A stretch of 64,000 nucleotides of DNA from Mrakia gelida. Taxonomy: Eukaryota > Basidiomycota > Tremellomycetes > Cystofilobasidiales > Mrakiaceae. The position numbers and the translations under genes were made by a program. The stretch covers positions 1,116,001 through 1,180,000 of the forward strand of contig BRON01000013.1 of assembly GCA_024345305.1 (NCBI GenBank), written 5' to 3'. Positions 31,049 through 42,352 of the stretch are shown one piece after another. The notes beneath the pieces were generated by a model. The model was given only the letters and a program-made list of their open reading frames with translations, was not told the origin of the DNA and searched no databases. Each line of letters opens with the position of its first letter. The first letter of the stretch is position 1.

Positions 31049-32363
31049 TCATTCCTCCCTTCCCTCCTCGCTCTCCCCCGCGTCATCCTCCTCAAACTGA
31101 GCCCTCCTCCCACCCACCCTCTCCAGCTCCACCACCTTCCCCTCGCCCGTCCACCTCGCATCCTCCAGACCTCTCTGCGCGATTCTCAGCAACACCCATC
31201 CGAGCGCGTTCTTCACGTTCCCAGCTGTTTTGCCTCCTGGCCCGGGTGTGCGAGCGAGGTTGAAGGCGTGGGAGAGTTCGGTGGTGTAGAGAGTGTGGAG
31301 AAGGGTTCGGAGGGGGGCCTGAGCGGATGAGAGAAGGGAGTGGGGAAGGGAAGAGAGAGAGGTGAAGGAGGAAGAGGTGAGCGAGGGACGAACGAGCGAG
31401 GGAGGTGACGGCGGTTGGGTGGGGTCGATGCGGAGACGAAGAGCAAAACAAGACGAAGAACAACTCACATAAATAAACTCCTCTCGATCTAGCATCTCCT
31501 CCGTACATATCGGCGAGGTGATGAGGTAGAGATCCTCGTCTCCGTCCTTGAGGACGTCGAGCGCTCGACGGATGAGCAGAGGTTTGAGGTGCGCTAGGAT
31601 GGGAGCGAGGTGTGCTGTCAGGTGGGATAGGGAGGGGCTGATGGGCTGAAGAGGATGAAGAGCCGATGGAGAGAGCGTTAGCGGACGGGGAAGGGAAGGA
31701 GGGAAAGGGAAGAGAGAGGGGATGGGAAGAAGGAGGAGGAGAGGGTTGAGCTTCAACGACGCACCGACGTGTGATTTTCCGCGTAGTCTATGAAGGGATC
31801 TACCACTCGAGCTATCATGGACTCTCGTAGAGAGGAGTAGGCTTGAGAGAGGAAGAGGAAGGTATCGGCCTGCGACGAAGAAGGAGGAAACAAAAGTAAG
31901 TGTGAGTCGAGCTCAAGTTCTTCCTTCCCTTCCTCCTAAGCCAACTCACCTCCAACTGCTCCCTCTTGATGCCCACCAGATCCCAGACATACTGCTCCTC
32001 ATCTTCCTCTTCCTCCTCCTCCTCGTTATCGAGCTTTCTAAGCTCTAGCTGCTCCTCCTCGTCCATCATCATCCGGGCCTTCCCCTTCCTTCCAGCCGCT
32101 CCTCCAACTGCTGCCTTCCCCGCCGGTTTCCGATCCTTCCTACTGGGAGAAGCTCCATTCACGGCCTTCAACGAGGCTGCTGCTGCTGACCGACTGCTGT
32201 GAGAAGAGGAGGAGGATGCGAGATCGAGAGGAGAGGCGAGCTTGGGTCTTTTGGAGCGAGTCGAGGTCGAAGGAGAGGGGGGAGGGACGAAGGAGGTTCG
32301 AGTCGTAGGGCCTGGTCCGGTTACGCTCCGTTTTAGAGGGAGAGTCGAGAGCGGTGGGTCCAT
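31049..32363 (-). CDS. Unrecognised protein, likely nuclear
   Basis: ATG at 32361-32363. The N-terminus is Pro/Ser-rich with a basic cluster STRSKRPKL and a second KDRKPAGK, then a long acidic run ending DEEQYVWDLVGIKREQLEAD. After an intron it reads TFLFLSQAYSSLRESMIARV, VDPFIDYAENH; after another, HLAPILAHLKPLLIRRALDV, EDLYLITSPICTEEMLDREE, then LGWVLLRIAQRGLEDARWTG, and an acidic end EDDAGESEEGREE. Probably all alpha-helical. Three or four exons. I recognise no family; the NLS-like clusters and acidic stretches suggest a nuclear or nucleolar role (inference). Confidence 0.55.
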
Positions 32364-33355
32364 AGGAAGAAAGGGGCGGGTCGTTTCAAGTGGATGGGCT
32401 GATGGGGGAGGCGGTTTGGGGAGAAGGAAGGGAAGGATGAGCTCTCGCGAAAGAGAGGCCGAGGAAACGTGTCTTCGCTCGAAGGCGTTTTTCGCTTGGG
32501 ACCTGGACGCGACTGTCTTTTCGGTCTTTGACGCGACGAGAGCGCTTGGAGAGGTCTGCTGCTCTACCAGAAGCTCACATCACAAAGAGCGAAGAGTCCT
32601 CATCGCGTCCTCCAACCCCGTCAGCTTGCTTGAGATCCCAGAGTCGGTCGATCTTCTCGACGCGTCTTCGCTCTTCCTCGCCGTTCCTCGACCTGATCTT
32701 CACAGCAATCTGACTCGCCGACGCTTGGCTTGGTCATCTCAGACGCTCTTTCCGAAAACGTATGCAGCGGAGGGTGACAACCATTCGTAGAATGGCCGCC
32801 ATCCGAGTTCACACGCGTCTGCCGTCGCCGTCCCCCAGGGTGGGGAGGTAGACGTCGAAGCTGAACTGCCTCCTCGCTCGAGGCTTCCCACCGAGCTTTT
32901 TCCGCTCTACAAGAAGCGTTTTTGGTCAAAGTGAGAGATATAGAGCCTACTGCGTCGATCCTCGCGACAGCCAGCCCTTTGGCGTCGACGAGGCTCGAGA
33001 GATCATGAAAAAGAAAGGGAGGAAGGTGAGTCGCTCGGGGTCCTCCTCGGACGATCCTGATCTTCATGAGTCTGTCCTTGTCGAACGAAGCAAGTTTTCC
33101 CACCTCGGAGACCTGCTCGGATCAGCTTTACTGCTACTACGACCCGTCAGAGAAACTTTCAAGGCGATGAGAATGTTTCGAAACGAGGTTTTGGAGCCGA
33201 AGTTGAGCTTCCTCTTGCCAGGGGTCGGTCACCTTCGTCTTCGTTTCCTTTCTCTTTCGCCGTCCTCCCTCCCTCTTTGACCTCTCTCCACCACCTACCT
33301 CCTCTTTCCTTTATCCACTCGCTCCTTTCCCTCTCTCTCTCTTCTCTCCTCGAGA
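32364..33355. other. Intergenic, shared upstream region
   Basis: About 1 kb between two divergent genes. ORFs exist on both strands but show no domain and no well-formed introns. The last 60 bp before the deacetylase ATG are strongly pyrimidine-rich (CTCTCTCTCTTCTCTCC), a leader. Probably promoter sequence. Confidence 0.45.
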
Positions 33356-36300
33356 ATGCGACCTTCCATCCTCGCCCTCGCCTCGGTCTTCACCCTCCTC
33401 AGCCCTCTCTCTTCAGCCCACAATCTTTCAGAAGAAGGTTGCCTGGGTCGACGAGACCTCAACAACTTCGCTCGTAGAGGAGACGATGGATCAGCTACTG
33501 CAGGGTCTACTCCTGCCAATGCTATATCGGCCTACAAGTGCGATCCTACAGTCTGCAAGCTTCCGAATTGTGCTTGCGTGAGTCCTCTCTCGTCGACGAC
33601 GTTGTTGAGCTCGAGCGTTTCCGCTCGTCCTTCTTCGAGTTCGTTCACACGAGAGCTGACTGTCTTTTGGCTTCGCCCTTTTTTGGATCGTGGATATAGG
33701 CTTCAACAGACGCTCCAGGTCAGTCGAAGAGTGAAAGTTTTTGCGGAAGGAACACAGTCGCAAGGGCACAGGAACGAGAGCTGACTCCTCCTCCTCCCTC
33801 CCGCTCCCTCCCTCTCCTTTCCTCATCGCACTGCAGGTGGCCTGAAGCCTGAGGAAACCCCGATGTTCATCGTTCTGACGGCAGACGATGCAGTGCAGAC
33901 TTACACGACGGCTGCTATCGACTCGCTTGTCAAGAAGAGGAGCAACCCGAACGGCTGTGATATCAAGGTCAGTCTCGAAAAAGAACGAGGAAGGTCGAGG
34001 AGGAGGTGTCGCTCGTGTGCTCGCTTGGATCCGAACGGAGCGAGAGCTGACGGTCTGCATCTTGCTGTTATCTTCTCCTCTTCCTGTCGACTGCTAGATG
34101 ACCTACTTCACTGTGAGCAGTTTCGCTGCGAGAAGAGGAAGAAGAGCGAGGACAACAAGGGCGCGAGCGCGAGCTTGTCGGTTCGGTTCGGAACGAAGAG
34201 TGGGAGCTGAATCTTTCCTCCTCTCCTCTCATCGAACAGTCGTTGGCCTACACGAACTACAGTCTGGTGACGGAGTGGTTCGTCAAGGGAAACGAGATAG
34301 CAGATCATTCGTTCGTTTCGTCTCTCCTCGTTGGCGTCGTCGTCCCCTTCACCTTCGCTTCCCCTCTCTCGCTCTCTGACCCTCTTTGTAACTTTTCAAT
34401 TTCTGCGAACTGTCCCCTATTTCTTCGTTCTGCCTTCACACAAAACAGCATGACCCATCCCGAGCTTCCTGGAGCGGACGAGATCAAAGGAAACCTCATC
34501 GCTCTCAACGCTCTCTCCGGAATTCCCTTGGCTGAGATCCAGGGATTCAGGTTCCCGTATCTCAACTACTCTGCCGAGGGTCTTACCACTCTGCACGAGC
34601 TCGGATTCACGTACGATAGCTCGGCTACGGCCTCGTCTCCCGTCAACTCTTCGTCAACCGACGCGTTCTGGTTCGTCCCCTCCCCCATCTCTCTTCTCAG
34701 CGCGACTAGGATAAGCTGACACCTCTCCTTTTCTTCCCCTATCAGGCCGTACACTCTCGATAATGGTTCGTACTCATTCTATCTCTCTCTCTTCGACGAA
34801 CCATCTCTTCCCGCTTCCGACGCGACGAACCGAGGTTTTTGTCGAGCGACTCGGGAACCCCTCCTCCCCAACAACGCTAGCCGTAGCAAACCGCCTTTAC
34901 TCTCCCCACGTTCCGTCAAACTCGATCCCTTACTCCTGCTGACATCGCTCCATCGTCCTTCTCGCCTTTAGGACTCGTGAACGACTGCAGCACGTTCGAA
35001 GTCTGCTATGGACAGCCTGCTTTGCCTGGATTCTGGGAGATCCCGATGTACGCCATGTTTGACAACAGATCCGTCAACAACATCCATCTTATGGATCCAT
35101 GGTGAGTGAGAAAAGATGAAAAAGAGCTCGAAGCAGTTCGCGTCGCGCTTTTCCTCTTTCTGCCTACTTCGCTTCCTTTCCCCTCCTCGTCTGACCACGC
35201 TGACTCCTCCCACCTCTTCCCCATCCCCGTCTTCGTTCCGATCTAGGCTCGACGAGATCGATAACCCTGCGTTCACTCTTCAGGTTCGAACGTCGAACGC
35301 GTCGTCGTTACCTTTTCAAATTCGAACTCAGGCTTGAGCTGACCTTTCCTCCGTCTCGCTTCGCTCTTGCAGTTCATGAAGGATACCTTCACCGCTCACT
35401 GTGAGTATATTCCGTCTTGCTATGAAGCGAACCGAGCTGACACTCTTGCTCTTCTCGTCTCGTTTCCGCAGACACTGGGTGAGTTCGCGAACGACGCGTT
35501 GTCAACATCGCAAGCGTGCTTCCAGAACTGACGCCTTCTCGCGTTCTTTCGTTTCTACAGAAAGAGGCAGCCTTTCGGTCTCTACACCCACCCCATCCAC
35601 ATCGCTACTTCCTACCCTGGAGTCAAGGATCCCGTCGCCATCATCAACATGATCAACCAGTTCCTCGATTGGGCTCAAGCTCAGCCTAACGTTTGGATCG
35701 TATCGAATGAGCAGCTGCTCGCTTGGGTCCGAGATCCCGTCCCCATCTCCAAGCTCAACGACTCCCCAGCCCTCAAGTGCTCGTCCCCAGCTCTCGCCGA
35801 CGACGTCAAGATCTGCAACGGAATGGCTGGACACGAGGATGGATTACTTCAGCGATGCCCCTTCGAGGAGTTCCCTTTTTTCACCTGTTCGTCGCGCTTT
35901 CCTTTCCTTTTGCGTTTCGCGTCGTCTTCTTTTCACGCGTCGTCTTCGTTTCACGTTGTCTTCAAGCTGATTCCCCTTGTCGTGTAATTCGCAGGCTACG
36001 GCTGCCCTGTCACTCCTCCCACCGTCGCCGATCCCAACCCTGCTCAGGATACCAGCTCTCAGACTCGTTACCGACGTGAGTCTTCCGCCTTCTCTTTTTT
36101 TCGCGACGCGTCGTCGCTTTCGATCGCTGACTCTTCCCCCGCTCCTCCCAGTGCCCTCCAACTGCTCCACCGCTTTTTGGGACCCCATCGGAAACACCTG
36201 CATCTGTCAATCAGGCGATTGCTCGTTCACCGACATCTCTCGACCCATCGGAGCGAACGGAGCGAATCTCACCGGAGGGGGAACCAACGTCGACGTCGAC

Positions 36301-36474
36301 ACAGCTACAGATTCAGCTTCAGCAACCTCCACCGCTCACCACTACACTCCTTTCAACCACGCCGGACGATCAACCACCGTCTCCCAACCCCTACTCCTCT
36401 CCCTCCTTCTCGTCTGCGTCGCCATCACTCTCTCCGGATCCGCGTTCGTTTTGAGCCCTTCTACGTTCCCTTGA
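33356..36474 (+). CDS. CE4 polysaccharide (chitin) deacetylase-like protein, secreted, probably GPI-anchored
   Basis: Wall-modifying esterase that removes acetyl groups from chitin-type polymers. ATG at 33356; signal peptide RPSILALASVFTLLSPLSSA. A Cys-rich stretch YKCDPTVCKLPNCAC follows. The NodB-like domain has PMFIVLTADDAVQTYTTAAI (motif 1 as TADD rather than TFDDG), CDIKMTYFTSLAYTNYSLVT, GNEIADHSMTHPELPG (motif 2 HSMTH, metal-binding His pair), GIPLAEIQGFRFPYLNYSAE and GFTYDSSATAS, and later PFGLYTHPIHIA. A second Cys-rich C-terminal part (SNCSTAFWDPIGNTC) and a Ser/Thr-rich linker lead to a hydrophobic end SQPLLLSLLLVCVAITLSGS consistent with a GPI signal. Sequons such as NYS and NSS occur. 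About ten exons. The motif matches a fungal CE4 subgroup with weak sequence conservation. Confidence 0.82.
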
Positions 36475-37099
36475 TTTGTTTTCGCTCGTACATGTTCTCG
36501 CTGCTCGTTTGGACCTCAGCTTTGGATATCGTTCCGCTTCTCCTTGGACTCTTCTTGCTTTGCTCCGTTCAGCTACTTACTTATGTTCCTCGCTCGTCTT
36601 CGTCTGCTCTCGCGTCTCGTTTTTTAACTTCAGCTCGGTCTCTCCCCCTTTGCTACTCCCTCGTCATCTCCCTTTCGCTCCCACCACATACTGTATCCTC
36701 CATGCTCCCTCGCTCTCTCATCTCGCTGGACTATCCTCTCTTCCTCCGTTACTCTGCTGCTCGTCGATGTTCTTGGTTCGTTTGCTTTTTTGGACCATCT
36801 TTTTGCTCGCACTCGCTTTGTTCTTGGCTCCCTCTTACCTACCTCACCACCTTGCTCTCCATCTGTCTTGAGCTACCTCGTAATTAATGACCCACACTCC
36901 TTCGCGTTGAATTTTGCGGGTGAGAAAGGAGAATCAGCTCGAGTGAAGGACGCGTCTCTCAGGCTCGACGTGTGACGGACAAGCCGAAAAGAGATCTTGC
37001 CTCGTCGAAAGGTTGCTAGGCAGACGAAGAGGGCGAATGGATAATTCGTAGAGTCCGTAACATTCATTCGCACTTCAAACTGAAGCCCCGCTACCAAAC
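36475..37099. other. Convergent intergenic region
   Basis: Tail-to-tail spacer between the deacetylase and the peptidase. It is T-rich and pyrimidine-rich on the plus strand with no supported gene; likely 3' UTRs. Confidence 0.45.
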
Positions 37100-37512
37100 T
37101 CAAGCCGCTGAACGAAGCCCCTCCCTCTCTTCGCCATCGCCCCTCCAAATCTCCTTCGACGTCGACTCCCTCGGAATCTCAAAGTCGCCCAACGGAGCAG
37201 TCGTCTCGTCGACCTTCCCGTACGTTCCTCGTCCCTTCCTAGTTCGTCGACGAAGGAAGTAGAAGACGGCTCCTCCGACGGCTGAGGCAGCGGCGGCTGG
37301 GGAAGAGGAAGAGGGAGAGGAAGAGACGCGTCGAGGGAGGAGAGGCTCAGGGTCAGCTTCGCATTTTCTCTTTTTTGTCCTCCGGCGCCCTTTAAAAAGA
37401 AAGGAGAGATCAAAGACTCACCTCCTCCACCAGCAGGCAAAGTAATCGTCCCCGTCGAAGTCTTCTTCGACGAGCCTTGAGCTGTCCCTCCGTTCCCAGA
37501 GACGATCGTCGT
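37100..37512 (-). other. In-frame extension after the peptidase stop: linker plus membrane-tail-like segment
   Basis: Directly after the TAG the same frame continues for 27 codons (TTIVSGNGGTAQGSSKKTS, then GTITLPAGGG), a typical Ser/Thr/Gly linker, to a standard GTGAGT intron with GCTGACC branch and CCCCAG acceptor. It rejoins in phase to AAAASAVGGAVFYFLRRRTR, a short hydrophobic stretch with basic stop-transfer, then a cytosolic-looking tail (FEIPRESTSKEIWRGD) ending LRSAA at 37100. Three readings: stop-codon readthrough, a 36-nt mini-intron (GTAGAC to CCTAG, phase 0 on both sides) that removes the stop, or a decayed extension. Confidence 0.5.
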
Positions 37513-39515
37513 CTAGGAGCTGCCGTTCTTCCAGATGAGGTCGTCTACGTGCTCGTAGAGCAGGATGGGGTCGAGGTACATCGCAGCGGTCATGGCGAAG
37601 GTGTGTTGAGCGGGGTAGGAGGTGTATTCTGCGAGAGGAAGGGGCGAAAAGGAGGAGGGCGGGCAGTTGACGGTGAGCTTAGGTTTCGGGTCTCGAGTTG
37701 TCGTTTAAGAGGACGGAAGAGGGAGATGTGAACAGAGGCGGCTCACGAAGGAAATCCGTCGAATTAGGCACCTGGTAGCCTCGAACAGCGAACCTAAAGT
37801 TTCCCTTGACCTGGAAGGGAGGAGGAGCGTCGACGTCGTCGGTGAGGTTCGTTGTAGCGAGGATGTCGTAGACGTTCTTGATCTCGAAGACTTGAGCTGG
37901 GAAGGAGGAGTACTCGATGAGCTCGTCTGAGAAGCGCAAATGGACGAGGTCAGATCTCGGGAAGAGGCGTTCGCAGAGAGGAGATGAAAGGGGAGGGACG
38001 ACGAACCTGGTTTGGCGGTCGCGACGATGGTTGGGACGCCGAGTTCGAGGTTCATGAACTGAGGAGGAGAAGAGGAGAGGTCAGCAGTTGATTGAGCGCA
38101 GCCAAAGCGTGAAACTCGCGGACCTTGGTAAAAACTGCAAGAGAGCGAGGAAGAGAGCGTCAGCAAGGAACTACAGTAGGAGGAAAGCTCGAAGACGCGA
38201 CTTCCAACTCACTCGAACAAGCTGAACCACACGTCCCTCCACTGCTGAAGATGACAATGTCCTCGGTAGGGAAGATCGGTTCTTGACGATCAAAGACGAG
38301 AGGGTTGTCAAAGAAGGCGTCTCGGATCCTGGGCGAGAAAAGGACGATCCGCGAAGTCAGCTCTCGAAACGTCTCGCTCTCTCCTTCTTCCCGGCGTCGA
38401 CTCGACTCACTGCTTCGAAACCTTCAGCTCCTTCCCATTGATCTTGAGCGAGTTCGAGCCTGGGAAGATGCTTTCCGAGTTCGAAATGGAGGCGAAGGAG
38501 GGGTCGACGTAGCTTCCCTCGGGAGCGAAGACTGAGGACGGACGAAGGTCGATGTGAGCTTCGAAGACTGGAGCGACGACGAAGAGAAGAGAAGAATACA
38601 CTTACCACCGTCGGAGATGTTGGTGTGGAATCGATACTGTTCGACCTTTCGGTAGATGGGAGCGTCTCGGTAGACCGAGTCGAAGCCGATGGATCCTTGA
38701 TGAGCTGCTCCGGCGAAGAGTCGAGCGTCTGACGAACGGACGAAGCGCGAAGAGATGGGCCAGGTCAGCGACGCGAAAACGGGAATAGACGGGTTGGAGG
38801 GTTGCTTACAGATGATACCGAGCTTCAGGAATCCTCCTCCGTTATCTGGGAGAGCGAAGAAGGACGAGGGTCAGTCAAGTCGCGTCGTGAACGAGCTCGA
38901 AGAGAAGGAGGAAGAAAGAACGAACCAGTCGTATCAATCACAAGCTTCTCAACTCCCAACGCACCAAAGTTCGCAAACCCAGCAGCCGTCTCAGCGACGA
39001 GAAGGTCCGAGCATCCTCCTAGATCGTCGTCGGGCGCGAAGGTCGACATCTGAAATCGAAAAAGAAACGCCGTCAGTCCAAGTCGCGCGCCAGACGAAGC
39101 GAGAGCTGGGTTCTTGTTAACTCACATAAACAACCCCAACCTTCTTCTCCCCAGCAGGTCTATCCAAAACATAAAACTGAGCAAACTTCCCTCCCACGTA
39201 CGTCTTCCCCGAAGGAGGGTTGTTCTCGACGAGAGGGAACGAAGGAACGGTGAAATCGTCCGAGCACATCGACGAGGAGATCCCTCCTCCTCCTCCGGCC
39301 CGTTTCTCGAGATCGAGAGCAGGATCCTTCTTGGAGTTGGAGTGGAAGTCTCGAGCGGTGAGGAAGGGTCCAGAGAACCCTCCTGAGGAGAGGAAGGCGG
39401 TGGGATCTGTGAGGCAGTTGGAAGCGAAGAAGGCGTCGGTGGAGTTGTGGGGGAGGCTGCTGTAGGAGGATTTGAGGATGGAGTAGTAAGGGACCTGTGG
39501 TTAAAAGGAGAAGTA

Positions 39516-39549
<34 letters not shown>

Positions 39550-41150
39550 TCGAAAGCTTTCGTCTCTCCGCTCGCGAGTTTGATGGTGTAGGCGATACTG
39601 TCGTGAATGGGGAACGGAGGCATGCCGATAGTTCCGATGTTTCGAGACCTAAGAACGAACAAGAATATGTCAGGATCGAAGCGGGAGGGAAGAGAGAGGG
39701 CGCGAAACTGTGGCTCACCAAAAAAGACCGTTCGCTGCTCCTTCAGACGCGTAGTAAGCGAGAGCGGCATTCCTTCGGACATTCAGGTCTGGGTAGGTTC
39801 CAGTCTCGGTGTTCGCGATGTGGTCGATGCTGGTAAGGCGAGACGAGAGGAGCGAATCAGCTCCGTGGTCGAACTATCGAGACGCGTCGAGATTCAGACT
39901 CACTACTTCCAAGGATCCTCGCCGTTGATATCGAGGACTTCCAGACCCGCGAGAGCCGATGCCTAGGAAGATAAAGGTGAAGATCAGCTTCGAACGAGGA
40001 GGAGAGGAGGGGAAACGAGGCTCACGTTGATTCCATGCTTCAGGTACTCTGTCGCGAGGATAGGGACGTTGACGGAGAAAGCTGCCAAGAGGGATCCAGC
40101 ATCGGGAGCGACAAATATTCCTACGGAGGGATCTGAGTCTGAGCGAGCGAGAGGGAGACCGAGGACATTGAAGAAGGCGCCGTCGTAGCAGCTGGCTGGA
40201 GGGAGAGAAGGGAATCGAAGAGAAGATCAAACGTCAAGCTTGCCTTCTCGAAGGCATCGAGAGGGTGCAGATCTCGACTCACTCCATGACTCGTGTCCGT
40301 CGTTAAGGCCGTTGACTGAGGGAATGCAGGAGGGATCGAGTCAGTGAGGGAGTCGAGGGCGAGGAGGGAGAGCTCGACTCACGCGTGTTGGTCAAGTCGA
40401 AATGGAAATCGTAATCGGTTTCGTAAGTGGTAGTATTTATCCTCTGGATCTCGGCTCTGTGAAAAGGGAGTTCGAGTGCGGGTGAGTACAGTTCCCCCGG
40501 GCTCGAAGATTCAAGCGCGACGCGTCGTCAAAGATTCAACGAACCTAATAACGAGCTTCTGAGCCAACGGCGAAGGCGAGTTGAGCTGGTTGTACTCGAA
40601 GATGGCGATGTCGTAGGACTGAATAGTCGAGCAAAGATGAGATCGGTAAGAGGAATACGAGTAGGAGCAGAGATCAGCTCGAGTTGGCCTCAAAAGAAAC
40701 GGAGAGAACGAAAGCTTTGAACGGCGACTGACCTTCGAAACGACCTCCAGAACGTTATACTTGAGGCTCTCGATGTAGGGAACAGCTCTGAGGGAGAAAC
40801 AAAGGTGCAGGTTCAGTTCGTAAGGAAGGAAGGAAGGAAGGAAGGTGACATCGAGGCGAAGATCGCTCAGGGGTTCGCGAGCTCACTCACTTCAAACACG
40901 CTCGCGCCGTCGAGGGAGAAAACACTACATAAACAAGGAGACAAGCATACAGTCAGCGGGACTTGATCGACAGAGAAAGAAGGTCTTTTCAGGTGGGTGC
41001 GAACTCACCTCCAGCCTCCCCTACAACAGCCCAAGGATCCTCAGCGAGCGAAGCGAACGGCGCCGTCTTCCTCTTGTTCCCGTCCGTGCTTGATTGGGCG
41101 TTGATGACCACTGAAGCCGCTAGCAGCAAAGCAATAAGAAGAGAGAGCAT
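37513..41150 (-). CDS. Secreted S41-family peptidase (CPAF-like)
   Basis: Extracellular serine peptidase of the fungal S41/CPAF-like group. ATG at 41148-41150; signal peptide LSLLIALLLAASVVINAQS. The N-terminal half reads VPYIESLKYNVLEVVSKSYD, NGLNDGHESWTSCYDGAFFN, GIFVAPDAGSLLAAF and GLEVLDINGEDPW, a PDZ-like arrangement. The protease core has YMSTFAPDDDLGGCSDLLVA, EKLVIDTTDNGGGFLKLG (family IDxxxNGGG block) and EDIVIFSSGGTCGSACSSVF, with the likely nucleophile Ser in CGSAC. It then reads VPTIVATAKP and DPILLYEHVDDLIWKNGSS and stops (TAG 37513-37515). About 20 exons; the intron at about 39480-39549 is almost pure C on the sense strand. The open frame beyond the stop is listed separately. Confidence 0.8.
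39480..39549 (-). repeat. Homopolymer C tract forming most of an intron
   Basis: A run of 31 G on the plus strand (39516-39546) is C on the sense strand of the peptidase gene. It sits directly after the donor GT following codons for ETKAFE, and is followed by TACTTCTCCTTTTAACCACAG and the next exon (VPYYSILKSS). The exact length may be an assembly estimate. Confidence 0.8.
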
Positions 41151-41700
41151 CTTGAAGAGCGAAGTTCGTGATGGTAGAGGTTGGAGTGCAAGGAAGAGAT
41201 GAGGTGGTTCAGCTTTTCCTTTTTACGTGAAGGCGAGCAAAAGAGAGGGGGTGGATTCGGAGGGGAAGCGATGCTGTCGATTCATGCTGCAAGAGTCCGA
41301 GTTCGATTTACGAGAGAAGCGATGAGTTGGCCTTAAGTAGCCGCAGTGCTTGGCAGAGCTTTGTTGGTCGATCGAGGGGAAGGATCTTCGGGGGAGAGAT
41401 GAGAACGCGACGCGTCCGAAAGAACGGCCTTCCCGAGCTCGACGCGAAGTAGGCTGAGGATGGGGAGACTGAGTGATCCACATATATACCGATCCAGTTT
41501 ATTGACTTGGGAGATCGGCCTTGAAAGATGGAAGAAAGTCAAGAAAGGGAACGAAGTCAGCGCTCGCTCCTCCTGGCTGCACGCTCGTCGACGCCCGTCC
41601 CTGCTGCTGCAGCAACCCAGTCCGAGCTCCGTAAGAGACAAGAGTTACCTAGCTAGTAAACACACCCTTCGTCCCATCTTCTACCCATCTCCCAGCCCCC

Positions 41701-42099
41701 TCAGACACCCATCTCCCCATCCTTCTCCCCCTTCCCAATCCCTCCACCCGCAACCAACCTCTCCTCCCTCTCCCTCTCCTCCTCCACCCTCCCAACCATC
41801 TCCCTCCTCTTCCTCCATGCATCCTTCACATACCAACTCATGAACGCCATCATCACTACCTGGATCACCATGAGTGCACTGACTTCACCCTTCCTGTGGT
41901 AGACCCAGAGACCTGTGAGGAAGGAGAGGACGGCGAGAAGGGCGAATGCGATTTTGGCGATGCAGTAGATTCGCCAGGTCAAGGAGGCGTAGTGACGTTG
42001 TTGGGGGTTTAAGGGTGGGAGGGTGGAGAGGGGAAGATGGAGGGTGGGTTGGAATTGGGAGGGTTTGGATGAGGAGGGGGAGGGGGAGAGGAGGGACAT
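41701..42099 (-). CDS. Small two-TM membrane protein, unrecognised
   Basis: Intronless, 132 residues, ATG at 42097-42099. After a Ser/Pro-rich start it reads HYASLTWRIYCIAKIAFALL and AVLSFLTGLWVYHRKG (TM1), ALMVIQVVMMAFMSWYVKDA (TM2), then a charged tail WRKRREMVGRVEEEREREER and GIGKGEKDGEMGV. Topology is probably both ends cytosolic. I do not recognise the family. It is divergent from the IST3 gene with about 250 bp between. Confidence 0.6.
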   Translation of the reverse strand: MSLLSPSPSSSKPSQFQPTLHLPLSTLPPLNPQQRHYASLTWRIYCIAKIAFALLAVLSFLTGLWVYHRKGEVSALMVIQVVMMAFMSWYVKDAWRKRREMVGRVEEEREREERLVAGGGIGKGEKDGEMGV

Positions 42100-42352
42100 G
42101 GTTGAGGGAAAGCGGGCAGAGGGAGGGAGGAGGTTGAGGAGGCGAGCTGAGCTGGGTCGTGTTGAAGTTTGACGCGTATGTAGAGTGTATAGATGAATCC
42201 CTGAGCGAGCTAAAAGAGTGTCTGAGAGCTGTAGAAATCGAGTTTTGTGGTCGTCACGGTTGCTGGGCGAAAGGAAGGGGGAGGAGCTCGAACGACGACA
42301 GAGCTCGACGCTCCCAACTTCGACTCCCCTCTCTTTCCAAGCCGATCTAAAG

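Noticed and set aside
32242..32790. Long plus-strand open frame (about 180 codons)
   Set aside because: It is antisense to the 5' end of the gene at 31049-32363 at its start, has no domain, and lacks the intron structure of neighbours.
32621..33103. Minus-strand open frame of about 160 codons before the deacetylase gene
   Set aside because: No domain, no start context and no splice signals; composition alone allows such frames in this GC-rich DNA.
39516..39546. G run as an assembly gap or vector remnant
   Set aside because: It sits exactly between a donor GT and an acceptor that rejoin the peptidase frame, and similar sense-strand C runs occur in other introns. Exact length may still be unreliable.
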